In this document: positions 30,283 to 38,777 of the stretch, in pieces
Numbering within the stretch: the first letter of the stretch is position 1
Layout of the letters: each line of letters begins with the position of its first letter
Assembly (NCBI GenBank): GCA_016125505.1
Contig: WGLP01000003.1
Coordinates: forward strand, 903,441 to 967,440
Reading direction: 5' to 3'
Length of the DNA: 64,000 nt
Source: Gammaproteobacteria bacterium
GTDB lineage: Bacteria > Pseudomonadota > Gammaproteobacteria > UBA6429 > Thiohalophilaceae
The notes under the pieces: model-generated
Told to the model about the DNA's origin: nothing
The model's database searches: none
Seen by the model: the letters and a program-made list of their open reading frames with translations, nothing else
Made by a program: the position numbers and the translations under genes

Positions 30283-30828
30283 ATGACATATAAGAACGAC
30301 AAATCTTCCATTTCATCCCTTTATAAGGGGGTGAGTGTATTAGTTGTCGTTTTACTTTTGTCCGCGTGTTCTTCGCAGCACTATGGCGACCTGGACAAAT
30401 ACATAGAAGATGTCAAACACAAGACCAAGGGCCGGATTGAGCCACTGCCGGAAGTGAAAACCTACGAGTCGTATACCTATCAGGCACAGGATCTACGCGA
30501 TCCATTTACGCCCTTTAGTGAAGCGCCTAGCGAGGAGCTTGCCCAACCAGGCATCACTCCGGATATTCACCGCAAACGTGAGGCATTGGAGGCCTTCCCG
30601 CTGGACTCACTGAAATTTGTCGGCACCATTGAGAAGGATGGCTCGACCTGGGGCTTGATATCGGCACCGGATAAGGCGATTTATCGTGTCCAGGTAGGCA
30701 ATCACATGGGCAAGAATTACGGTGAAATCATGTCACTGAGTGAGTCAACGATTTTACTGAAAGAAATTATTCCTAACGGCTCTGGCGGTTGGGTAGAACG
30801 CGAGGCTTCGCTTGCATTAACGGAGTAG
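30283..30828 (+). CDS. pilP: Type IV pilus lipoprotein PilP
   Basis: Periplasmic lipoprotein linking the PilMNO complex to the PilQ secretin. 181 residues: signal with lipobox LLSAC (Cys about 29), unstructured part with YTYQAQDLRDPF, and the beta-sandwich HR domain with LDSLKFVGTIEKDGSTWGLI and YRVQVGNHMGKNYG. Its 3' end abuts the pilQ leader; the pilQ start is 15 nt after the stop. Confidence 0.95.
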   Translation: MTYKNDKSSISSLYKGVSVLVVVLLLSACSSQHYGDLDKYIEDVKHKTKGRIEPLPEVKTYESYTYQAQDLRDPFTPFSEAPSEELAQPGITPDIHRKREALEAFPLDSLKFVGTIEKDGSTWGLISAPDKAIYRVQVGNHMGKNYGEIMSLSESTILLKEIIPNGSGGWVEREASLALTE

Positions 30829-30845
30829 ATGCCGAGGAGACGATG

Positions 30846-32966
30846 ATGAACATGGGTACGCAAACAATGAAAAAATGTGTCGCAAAAAGCTGGCGATGGT
30901 TGGTAATCGGTATGCTTGGGCAGGTGATCTGGATTGGTGTGGCACAGGCGTCTGCCAGTCTGGACGATATTACCTTCACGGCAAAAACCGGTGATGAAGT
31001 CGACATTACCTTGCATATGAGCGGTGATGTACCCAAGCCCGGCAGTTTTACGATTGATAACCCTGCTCGTCTGGCCCTGGATCTGCCCGGTACCACGGAT
31101 AACCTGCGAGTCAAGAATATTAATGTAGGTGTTGGCGTAGCGCGCAATATTTCCGCTGTTGAGGCAGGTGGACGTACCCGGGTCGTGGTCGATCTAACAC
31201 GTCTTGTTCCGTATAGCACGCGTACCGTGGGTAACAACATTATCGTGACTATTGGTGGGACTGCAGCAACGGCGAGCGCTCCCAGCACGCAGGCTGGTTT
31301 TCAGGCTGAGGGCGCAGCGGGAAATACCGTCCAGGACGTCACTTTCCGTCGCGGTGAAAATGGAGAGGGACGTGTAGTTATTACCGTATCCAATCCGAAT
31401 ACTGCTATGGACATGCAACGTCGTGGCGATCAGGTCATCGTCACCTTACAGGATGTCAAACTGCCGGAGAAACTGGAGCGCCGTCTGGATGTAATGGATT
31501 TTGGCACCCCGGTGCGCACAGTGGATACGTTTACGCATGGGAATGATGTCCGCGTTGTAATGACTGGCGGTGGTGAGTTCGAACATCTGGGTTACCAGAC
31601 CGATAATCATATCACCTTAGAGGTCAAGAAATACGTCAAGCCCAAGGAAGAGTTAGCCAAGAAGAAACAGGAATACACCGGTGAGCGGCTATCGCTCAAC
31701 TTCCAGAACATCGAAGTCAGGGCTGTGTTGCAGCTGATTGCGGATTTTACCGGCATCAACATGGTGACGAGCGATTCAGTAACAGGCAACGTGACACTGC
31801 GACTGAAGAATGTCCCTTGGGATCAGGCCTTGGATATCATTTTGAAAACCAAGGGTCTGGATAAGCGCCAAAAAGGCAACGTCATGCTGATTGCGCCTGC
31901 TGCTGAACTGGCTGCGCAGGAAAAGCTGGAACTGGAATCCCAAAAACAAGTAACAGAATTGGCGCCAATCACCAGTGAAACCATTCAGGTCAATTATGCT
32001 AAGGCAAGCGATATTGCCAAGATTCTCAAGGCCAAGGGTAATTCACTGATCTCCGAACGTGGCAATGTCACTGTAGACGAACGAACCAATAAACTGCTCG
32101 TACAGGATACCGCCAAGAATATCGATGCCATTGCTGCCTTGGTCGAGGAACTGGATGTTCCAGTCAAGCAAGTCTTGATCGAGTCACGTGTAGTGTTGGT
32201 GACGACCAACTATTCTAGGGAACTGGGCGTGAAGTTTGGTGTATCCAGCCAGGGTAGCTCAGGTAGTACGAGTGTTGGAACCTCAGGCTCTGTATCAGGT
32301 GCCGAAGGTGCAATAGATTCAACGGGCTCAACGACTTTGTCAGGCGTGAGCCCACGCTCTCTCAATGTCAGCCTGCCTGCGACTGGCGCCGCAGGCTCGA
32401 TAGCATTGGCTGTTGCCAAATTGCCGTTTGGCACCATTGTGGACTTGGAACTGTCAGCAGCGGAAGCCGAAGGCCAGACCGAAATTGTATCGAGCCCGAA
32501 GGTGATCACCTCGAACCAGCATAAGGCCAAGATCCTGCAGGGCCAGGAAATCCCTTATTTGCAATCTTCTTCCAGTGGCGCAGCGACGATAGCCTTCAAG
32601 GAGGCTGTGCTTAAACTCGAAGTGACTCCGCAGATTACGCCGGATGACCGCATTAACCTCGATTTGTTAGTAACAAAGGATTCTCCTGATTATGCCAATG
32701 CCATCGTTATCCCCGGTGTTGGTGCCAGTGCCCCGCCTATCAATAAACAGGAAGTTGATACCAATATCCTGGTCGACAATGGCGAGACCATCGTACTCGG
32801 TGGTGTATATGAACAAACCAAATCAAACAAGGTAACCCGCGTACCGTTCTTCGGTGATCTCCCGCTGGTGGGCTTCCTGTTCCGTAACACTTCAAAGAGC
32901 GATGACAAATCCGAACTGCTGATTTTTGTCACGCCGAAGATCGTTAAACAAGACGTTACACTCTAA
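30846..32966 (+). CDS. pilQ: Type IV pilus secretin PilQ
   Basis: Outer-membrane secretin ring. The start chosen at 30846 sits 6 nt after GAGGAG; ATGs at 30843 and 30852 are close alternatives, and the frame is open to 30789. About 706 residues: signal peptide ending AQASA, two AMIN domains (first with PARLALDLPGT), STN/N0 domain (LSLNFQNIEVRAVLQLIADFTGINMV), N1 domain (TIQVNYAKASDIAKIL), then the secretin domain with VPFFGDLPLVGFLFRN and LLIFVTPKIV. A Gly/Ser-rich stretch (about 475-500) is the usual variable loop. Confidence 0.96.
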   Translation: MNMGTQTMKKCVAKSWRWLVIGMLGQVIWIGVAQASASLDDITFTAKTGDEVDITLHMSGDVPKPGSFTIDNPARLALDLPGTTDNLRVKNINVGVGVARNISAVEAGGRTRVVVDLTRLVPYSTRTVGNNIIVTIGGTAATASAPSTQAGFQAEGAAGNTVQDVTFRRGENGEGRVVITVSNPNTAMDMQRRGDQVIVTLQDVKLPEKLERRLDVMDFGTPVRTVDTFTHGNDVRVVMTGGGEFEHLGYQTDNHITLEVKKYVKPKEELAKKKQEYTGERLSLNFQNIEVRAVLQLIADFTGINMVTSDSVTGNVTLRLKNVPWDQALDIILKTKGLDKRQKGNVMLIAPAAELAAQEKLELESQKQVTELAPITSETIQVNYAKASDIAKILKAKGNSLISERGNVTVDERTNKLLVQDTAKNIDAIAALVEELDVPVKQVLIESRVVLVTTNYSRELGVKFGVSSQGSSGSTSVGTSGSVSGAEGAIDSTGSTTLSGVSPRSLNVSLPATGAAGSIALAVAKLPFGTIVDLELSAAEAEGQTEIVSSPKVITSNQHKAKILQGQEIPYLQSSSSGAATIAFKEAVLKLEVTPQITPDDRINLDLLVTKDSPDYANAIVIPGVGASAPPINKQEVDTNILVDNGETIVLGGVYEQTKSNKVTRVPFFGDLPLVGFLFRNTSKSDDKSELLIFVTPKIVKQDVTL

Positions 32967-32977
32967 ATATTCGCCTA

Positions 32978-32999
32978 CCCCTCTCCCCAGGGAGAGGGG
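32978..32999 (+). terminator. GC-rich hairpin after pilQ
   Basis: CCCCTCTCCC (32978-32987) pairs with GGGAGAGGGG (32990-32999) with almost no loop, 11 nt after the pilQ stop. No T-run. May end the pil transcript or be a copy of a dispersed repeat. Confidence 0.5.
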
Positions 33000-33063
33000 C
33001 GATGTGAAGGCATCATGAGATGATCATTCCCGTGCCTTTACCCGCTTACCTTATCTGTGTCCG

Positions 33064-33588
33064 ATGAAGGCAGGACAAAGCATATTTTTGGTAGGACCGA
33101 TGGGCGTGGGTAAAACCACCATTGGCCGTCAGCTGGCGCAATTGCTGGGTTATGAGTTTCTCGATAGCGATCGTGAAATCGAGCAGCGCACCGGTGCCAC
33201 TATCCCCTGGATTTTCGATATGGAAGGCGAGGAAGGTTTTCGCCGGCGCGAACAGGCGATGATTGACGAGCTTACACTGCGGCCGTCTGTCGTATTGGCT
33301 ACGGGAGGGGGCGCGGTGATCAAGCCTGAGAATCGTTCTTGCCTGAAGCAGCGCGGCATTGTTGTCTACCTGCAGGCCGACTTGGACGAATTGCTGGCGA
33401 GGACGCGCAACGACAAAAACAGGCCGTTATTGCAGACCGAAGACCCTCGCAACCGCCTGCAGGCATTGCTTGAACAGCGTGAGCCGTGGTATCTGGAAGT
33501 GGCGGACCTGGTGTTCGATACCCAGCAACAAAATATCAAGAATGCCGCCAAGAATCTCCAGCGGCAATTACAGGCGTTCGAAAAATAA
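33064..33588 (+). CDS. aroK: Shikimate kinase
   Basis: Phosphorylates shikimate in aromatic amino acid synthesis. 174 residues with Walker A GPMGVGKTTIG, shikimate-binding FLDSDREIEQRTG, EEGFRRREQ and ATGGGAVI, and the lid arginine in KNRPLL. pilQ-aroK-aroB order is conserved in gammaproteobacteria. The start has no clear ribosome site, but the P-loop position fixes it. Confidence 0.97.
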   Translation: MKAGQSIFLVGPMGVGKTTIGRQLAQLLGYEFLDSDREIEQRTGATIPWIFDMEGEEGFRRREQAMIDELTLRPSVVLATGGGAVIKPENRSCLKQRGIVVYLQADLDELLARTRNDKNRPLLQTEDPRNRLQALLEQREPWYLEVADLVFDTQQQNIKNAAKNLQRQLQAFEK

Positions 33589-33651
33589 GCGACACCTCCG
33601 GCGGGCTTTGCTTATAATAAGCAAACACTTGGCACTATATCACTCACATCC

Positions 33652-34743
33652 ATGCAAACCTTGAACGTAGATCTCGGCGCGCGCAGTTATCCGATTTTCA
33701 TCGGTAAAGACCTGTTGGGTAGGCCCGAACTCGTGGCGCCGTATGTCAGCGGACATCAGGTGATGCTGGTCAGCAACGAAACCGTGGCCCCACTGTATCT
33801 GGAGAAAGTCCGTCGCGCATTTTCCAGGTTTCAATGTGAATCCGTTATCTTGCCTGACGGCGAGGAATACAAAAATCTGGAGACGCTGAATCTGATTTTT
33901 GACGCCCTCCTGGAAAAACGCTTTGAGCGCAAATGTACGCTGGTTGCTCTGGGTGGCGGTGTCATCGGAGACATGGTCGGGTTTGCCGCTGCCTGCTACC
34001 AGCGCGGTGTGTCCTTTATTCAGATCCCGACGACGTTATTATCACAGGTGGATTCGTCCGTCGGCGGCAAGACCGGCGTGAATCACCCGCTGGGTAAAAA
34101 CATGATAGGCGCGTTTTACCAGCCGCGTTGCGTCATTGCCGATACCGATAGCCTGAATTCGCTGGATGAGCGCCAGCTCAGCGCCGGACTGGCCGAAGTT
34201 ATCAAGTATGGATTGATTTGCGACCTGCCGTTTTTTGAGTGGCTGGAGCAAAACATGCTGGCCTTACTCGCACGCGATCCGGCCGCCCTGGCCTATGCCA
34301 TTGACCGTTCCTGCCAGCTCAAGGCCGCCGTGGTCGCGGCAGACGAGCGCGAGAGCGGTGTGCGTGCCACGTTGAATTTCGGCCATACCTTCGGCCACGC
34401 CATCGAGGCTGCCACCGGTTACGGCAAGTGGCTGCACGGGGAGGCGATTGGTACCGGTATGTTGCTTGCTACCGACCTGTCGGCACGGATGGGCATGCTG
34501 GCGGCAGCGGATGTACAGCGGATCGAAAATCTCATTGATAGTGCCCAGTTGCCGACGCGGGCGCCTGCAAATATGGATTACGCCACCTTTATGCGTTATA
34601 TGGCCGTGGACAAAAAGGTCGAGGCGGGCAGCATTCGCTTTGTACTTTTGCAGGCACTGGGCCAAGCCATCATTACCTCGGATTGTGATCCGCAGTTACT
34701 GAAAGCCACCATCGAGGCGCATCACGCCATCGTCGAAGCCTGA
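33652..34743 (+). CDS. aroB: 3-dehydroquinate synthase
   Basis: Second step of the shikimate pathway, NAD- and zinc-dependent. 363 residues (E. coli 362). Conserved [55 protein letters not shown] and the metal-binding Glu/His set in ...[19 protein letters not shown] and LHGEAI. It starts 63 nt after aroK and ends 2 nt before dgt. Confidence 0.98.
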   Translation: MQTLNVDLGARSYPIFIGKDLLGRPELVAPYVSGHQVMLVSNETVAPLYLEKVRRAFSRFQCESVILPDGEEYKNLETLNLIFDALLEKRFERKCTLVALGGGVIGDMVGFAAACYQRGVSFIQIPTTLLSQVDSSVGGKTGVNHPLGKNMIGAFYQPRCVIADTDSLNSLDERQLSAGLAEVIKYGLICDLPFFEWLEQNMLALLARDPAALAYAIDRSCQLKAAVVAADERESGVRATLNFGHTFGHAIEAATGYGKWLHGEAIGTGMLLATDLSARMGMLAAADVQRIENLIDSAQLPTRAPANMDYATFMRYMAVDKKVEAGSIRFVLLQALGQAIITSDCDPQLLKATIEAHHAIVEA

Positions 34744-34745
34744 GT

Positions 34746-35897
34746 ATGAGCGAACTGGCCGTCTACGCAGCAAGGGATGCCACGTCACGCGGTCGACGCT
34801 ATACCGAACCCGGGCCGAATTATCGCAGTCAGTATCAGCGCGACCGGGATCGCATCGTGCATTCGTCGGCATTCCGCCGCCTCGAGTACAAGACCCAGGT
34901 CTTCGTGAACCACGAAGGCGACATGTTCCGTACACGCCTGACCCATTCCATCGAGGTGGCGCAAATCGCGCGTTCCATCGCGCGCATCCTGCATTTAAAC
35001 GAGGATCTGGCGGAGACGGTGGCCCTGGCCCACGATCTGGGGCACACACCGTTCGGCCATGCCGGCCAGGACGCCCTGAATCACTGCATGAGCGACTACG
35101 GTGGCTTCGAGCACAACCTGCAATCCTTGCGGGTAGTGGATGAACTGGAAGAACGCTATGCCGAATTCCCCGGTTTGAATCTGACCTTTGAGTCGCGTGA
35201 GGGCATACTCAAGCACTGTTCCTTGCAGAACGCTAAGGCACTGGGCGACGTCGGCGAGCGTTTTATTCACAAACAGCAGCCCGGTCTGGAGGCGCAAGTC
35301 GTCAATTTGGCCGACGAAATTGCCTACAACAATCATGATGTGGACGATGGTTTACGCGCCAAACTGATAAGCATCGAGCAATTGTGCGAGGTTGCGCTGT
35401 TTAATGACCAGTTTCAGGTGGTGAAGGCCCAGTATCCCAAACTCACCGGCCGGCGTCTGGTGCACGAAACCATCCGCCGCATGATCAACCTGCTGGTCGT
35501 GGACCTGATTGAAAACAGCCAGGGAATGCTGACCGCGGCCGCCCCGGAGTCCATCGATGCCGTGCGCGGGTATCACCGGGAACTGATCGGGTTCAGTGAG
35601 CACATGCGTCAGCAAAGCCTCGAGCTCAAACGGTTTCTGCGCAATAACCTGTACCGTCACTATCGCGTGCACCGCATGACGGTCAAGGCCGATAAAATCC
35701 TGCGCGATCTGTTCAACGGTTTCATGCACAACATCTACTTGCTGCCACCCGAACATCAACACACCGCGCAGCGCTATGCCGAAGCCACCGGCGAGGCGGG
35801 TAAGGCGCGCGCAGTCGCCGATTACATCGCCGGTATGACCGATCGTTTCGCCATCATGGAACACAGGCGGATCTTTGATCCGAGCGAACTGACCTGA
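34746..35897 (+). CDS. dgt: Deoxyguanosinetriphosphate triphosphohydrolase-like protein
   Basis: HD-domain dNTP triphosphohydrolase family, short form of 383 residues. Metal-binding motifs: [15 protein letters not shown] (H), [14 protein letters not shown] (HD and H), and [16 protein letters not shown] (D). [10 protein letters not shown] near residue 40 is typical. It follows aroB by 2 nt, so it is co-transcribed. The short Dgt-like group hydrolyses various dNTPs; the preferred substrate cannot be read from the sequence. Confidence 0.92.
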   Translation: MSELAVYAARDATSRGRRYTEPGPNYRSQYQRDRDRIVHSSAFRRLEYKTQVFVNHEGDMFRTRLTHSIEVAQIARSIARILHLNEDLAETVALAHDLGHTPFGHAGQDALNHCMSDYGGFEHNLQSLRVVDELEERYAEFPGLNLTFESREGILKHCSLQNAKALGDVGERFIHKQQPGLEAQVVNLADEIAYNNHDVDDGLRAKLISIEQLCEVALFNDQFQVVKAQYPKLTGRRLVHETIRRMINLLVVDLIENSQGMLTAAAPESIDAVRGYHRELIGFSEHMRQQSLELKRFLRNNLYRHYRVHRMTVKADKILRDLFNGFMHNIYLLPPEHQHTAQRYAEATGEAGKARAVADYIAGMTDRFAIMEHRRIFDPSELT

Positions 35898-35987
35898 GTT
35901 GCCGCATGGCGCCCAGCGGAATAAAACGGGTTTTTATGCTATTTATTATTAGGTTATGATACGCACAGCCCACAACAGTGAGTTGCC

Positions 35988-36239
35988 ATGCGTGTCTACC
36001 TGCAGATGATCGAAGATCCGGACAAGGCGCCGCGCTTTTATCACTTGATGTTGCAGGAAGACCTCATCAACGGCTGGACGCTGGTGCGGGAATGGGGCCA
36101 ACAGGGCTCGCCCGGACGGGTCAAAAAGGATCACTTTGATTCGCGCGACGCTGCCGAACATGCGCTGCTCAAAGTACGCGATGCACAGGTCAAACGGGGA
36201 TACCGGGTGGTGTTTATGCATGGTGCTGAGTTGACATGA
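35988..36239 (+). CDS. WGR domain protein
   Basis: A stand-alone WGR domain of 83 residues. The WGR motif is read here as WGQQGSPG within REWGQQGSPGRVKKDHFDS. In other proteins WGR domains bind nucleic acids, for example in PARPs and in MolR-type regulators. No other domain is attached. The 3' end overlaps the ATPase/SPOR gene by 4 nt, so the two are translationally coupled. Function here is unknown. A possible promoter (TTTATG, 16 nt, TATGAT) lies before it. Confidence 0.85.
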   Translation: MRVYLQMIEDPDKAPRFYHLMLQEDLINGWTLVREWGQQGSPGRVKKDHFDSRDAAEHALLKVRDAQVKRGYRVVFMHGAELT

Positions 36240-38497
36240 TAGACAAGAGCGCATACGACACCGAACAACTCGATCGCCTCGAGCCCGCCTATCTCGCCAA
36301 CTACGGTCTTACCGAATCCCCTTTTTCCAATCTGCACGACGATCGTTTCCTCTATCTCGATGCCGAGCGTGCGCAGCGTCTGAACCTGCTGCAGCACATG
36401 ACCCAGTACAGCAACCTGTTACTGATCGTGCAGGGCGAGCGTGGCGTGGGCAAAACCAGTCTGTTGACGCGTTTTCTCAAGAACAAGGCGGACAACTGGC
36501 ATATCTGCGACATCACTGCCAATACCATGATGGATGCCGGCCAGTTGTTATTTCAGGCGGCCCAGGGTTTTGGCCTGCAGCAGTTGCCGCAGGACAGCGG
36601 TGACCTGCAGGAGAAGTTGTATGCGCGGATTGCGACGTTTCATCACAACGATCAAATTCCGATCCTGGTGATCGATGACGCGCATGAGTTACCGAAAGAC
36701 GCACTCCTCACCATATTTCATCTCGCCGATGCCCAGGTGGATAGCGCCAACCTGCTGCGCATCATCTTGTTTGCCGAACCCCAGATCGAAAAGATCCTGA
36801 ATGCGAAGGATATACGGGCCTTGCGTGAACGGATCACGCATACGATGGAGGTGCCGCCGCTGGATGAGGACACCACCGCGGAATACTTGAAACATCGCAT
36901 GGCCGTGGCGGGATTTAACGGAGGCTCGCCATTCACGCCGAAGATGGTCAAGCGCATCTACAAGGCGTCTGGCGGTAATCCGGCCATGATCAACAAGCTC
37001 GCGCATGAAACCCTGGATAAGGGCGATTTCGGACGGGAAGAAGTGGAGACGATCGTCGTCCCCGCGCAACCCAAGCGCCAGTATCAAACCCGTACGAACA
37101 ACAAGCTGGGCATATACATCGGTGTTGCGGCGGTTGCGGTTGCTTTTGTGTTAGTGTTTCAAAGCCGGATCAACCGTCTGTTCGAAGACAAGCCGCCTGC
37201 GACGAAGACAGTGCAGATCCCGCTGGCCTTAAAGGAACCGGAACCGCAGGTGCCAAAACAGGAGCCTGCGCCAACATCCGAACCTGCACCGGCAGCCACG
37301 CCTGCTCCCGCAGCACCGTCATCCGCGACAACGGAATCGCCACGGCTGCAGGAAAAGACGTTTCCTTTGTATGGCGCCCCGGAACCTGCACCGCAAACTG
37401 CCACACCTGCTGCACAGGCCAAACCACAACAACAAGCCACGCAAACGGTGACACCTGCGCCAGCCGCAACACCAACGGCAGAACCTGCAACACAGCCTGT
37501 AGTACCCAAGGCACCAGCGCCAACAGTCTCCGTCGCGTCCGTATCTCCCGATCCGCTGCCACCCAGTAACGACGCACAAACGATCACCGTCAGGGGTGAA
37601 GGGTTTACACCGCAAAGCATGGTCTATGTGAGCTGGGCCAATAAGGATCACAAGATTCCATCGGAACGCGTCAAGCAGGTGAATGACAAGGAGTTGCAGG
37701 TGACGTTGACCGTAGGCACACGGCACGAGAACTGGCAACTGCGTGTTGCCGATCCGCAAAACGGGAATTCCAATACGCTGGCGTTTAAGGTGGCGACATC
37801 ATCTTTCCAAAAACATCAACTACAGGATTGGGTGTTGTCACAGGAACCCGGCACTTTCACCTTGCAGCTGTTCGGCAGTCACGAGCAGAAAAATGCCGAG
37901 ACCTTTATCCGGCAACATCAGCTGGGCAAGCAGGCAAATATCTTTGCCTCCGAGCGCAATGGCAAGGACTGGTTCAGTGTGGCGTATGGCGTGTATCCCG
38001 ATCAGGCAGTGGCAACGGCGGCGATCAAGCAATTGCCTGCGTCATTGAAAAAGATCAAACCCTGGGTGCGACGCTTCGATGATATTCAGTCCAGCATCAA
38101 TGCCGCACGCACGGTCACACCGCAGAAACCGGCCAAGCCCGTGGCAAAGCCCGCGCCCGTTATTGCCACCACCGTTCCCAAGCAAGGCGATGTCAAACAG
38201 TACGAGTCCTGGATCTGGAGCCAGGACCCGAGCTATTTCACCTTGCAGTTGATGGGCGCCCGCGACAGCGACAGGATCAAGGCTTTCCTGAAACAACATA
38301 ACAATCTCGATGGCCACGCGATTTATTTTCATACACGCCATGATGGTCGCGACTGGTACGCCCTGGTGTATGGCGTCTATGCCGACAAGCAAAAGGCGCG
38401 CGAGGCCATCAAGCGTTTACCCCCGGCGTTGCAAAAGGCCTCACCCTGGATCCGTAGTTTCGCCAGTATTCACGCCGAACTGTCGCGCACCGAATAA
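36236..38497 (+). CDS. ExeA-type ATPase with membrane anchor, IPT-like domain and two SPOR domains
   Basis: Envelope protein of 753 residues, likely inner membrane. Parts: AAA ATPase of the ExeA/GspA type (about 20-270) with Walker A GERGVGKT (67-74) and Walker B ILVIDD (143-148); a single membrane helix (291-309); a Pro/Ala/Gln-rich periplasmic linker (320-430); an IPT/TIG-like Ig fold (about 430-520: VSVASVSPDPLPP, ITVRGEGFTPQSMVYV); then SPOR domain 1 (about 538-618, GTFTLQLFGSHEQKNAETF) and SPOR domain 2 (about 670-745, SYFTLQLMGARDSDRIKAF). SPOR domains bind denuded glycan strands at division sites. The position next to aroB matches DamX in E. coli and an ATPase-SPOR protein in Pseudomonas. 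The ATP-driven role is inference. Confidence 0.88.
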   Translation: MIDKSAYDTEQLDRLEPAYLANYGLTESPFSNLHDDRFLYLDAERAQRLNLLQHMTQYSNLLLIVQGERGVGKTSLLTRFLKNKADNWHICDITANTMMDAGQLLFQAAQGFGLQQLPQDSGDLQEKLYARIATFHHNDQIPILVIDDAHELPKDALLTIFHLADAQVDSANLLRIILFAEPQIEKILNAKDIRALRERITHTMEVPPLDEDTTAEYLKHRMAVAGFNGGSPFTPKMVKRIYKASGGNPAMINKLAHETLDKGDFGREEVETIVVPAQPKRQYQTRTNNKLGIYIGVAAVAVAFVLVFQSRINRLFEDKPPATKTVQIPLALKEPEPQVPKQEPAPTSEPAPAATPAPAAPSSATTESPRLQEKTFPLYGAPEPAPQTATPAAQAKPQQQATQTVTPAPAATPTAEPATQPVVPKAPAPTVSVASVSPDPLPPSNDAQTITVRGEGFTPQSMVYVSWANKDHKIPSERVKQVNDKELQVTLTVGTRHENWQLRVADPQNGNSNTLAFKVATSSFQKHQLQDWVLSQEPGTFTLQLFGSHEQKNAETFIRQHQLGKQANIFASERNGKDWFSVAYGVYPDQAVATAAIKQLPASLKKIKPWVRRFDDIQSSINAARTVTPQKPAKPVAKPAPVIATTVPKQGDVKQYESWIWSQDPSYFTLQLMGARDSDRIKAFLKQHNNLDGHAIYFHTRHDGRDWYALVYGVYADKQKAREAIKRLPPALQKASPWIRSFASIHAELSRTE

Positions 38498-38690
38498 CGT
38501 GACTATCTGCGCCTGATTAAGACGGGCTCGTGCGTCGCCAGAAGTCTTGAGCTGTGTTATTTTTAAGAAAGGCGTCTTGCTCTGTCGGAAAACTGCGCAA
38601 TAAGATCAAGAGACCCCTGACGGTCCGCAACTTCCTGTTTTTTCACCTACAAAATCAGAGACTTCCATCGATCTCTCTCTGATGGGGTCA

Positions 38691-38719
38691 TTGAAGCCCC
38701 TAACCCGGAACTGTATACT
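38691..38719 (+). promoter_or_regulatory. Candidate sigma-70 promoter for gltBD
   Basis: TTGAAG (38691-38696), 17-nt spacer, TATACT (38714-38719), giving a leader of about 50 nt before the chosen gltB start. The preceding 190 nt after the SPOR gene show no gene. Confidence 0.6.
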
Positions 38720-38777
38720 GCGAGGCCGTTTTGCCTCAGATTTGGGCGTGTCGGCACACGCTAAGGATGTGATCACC

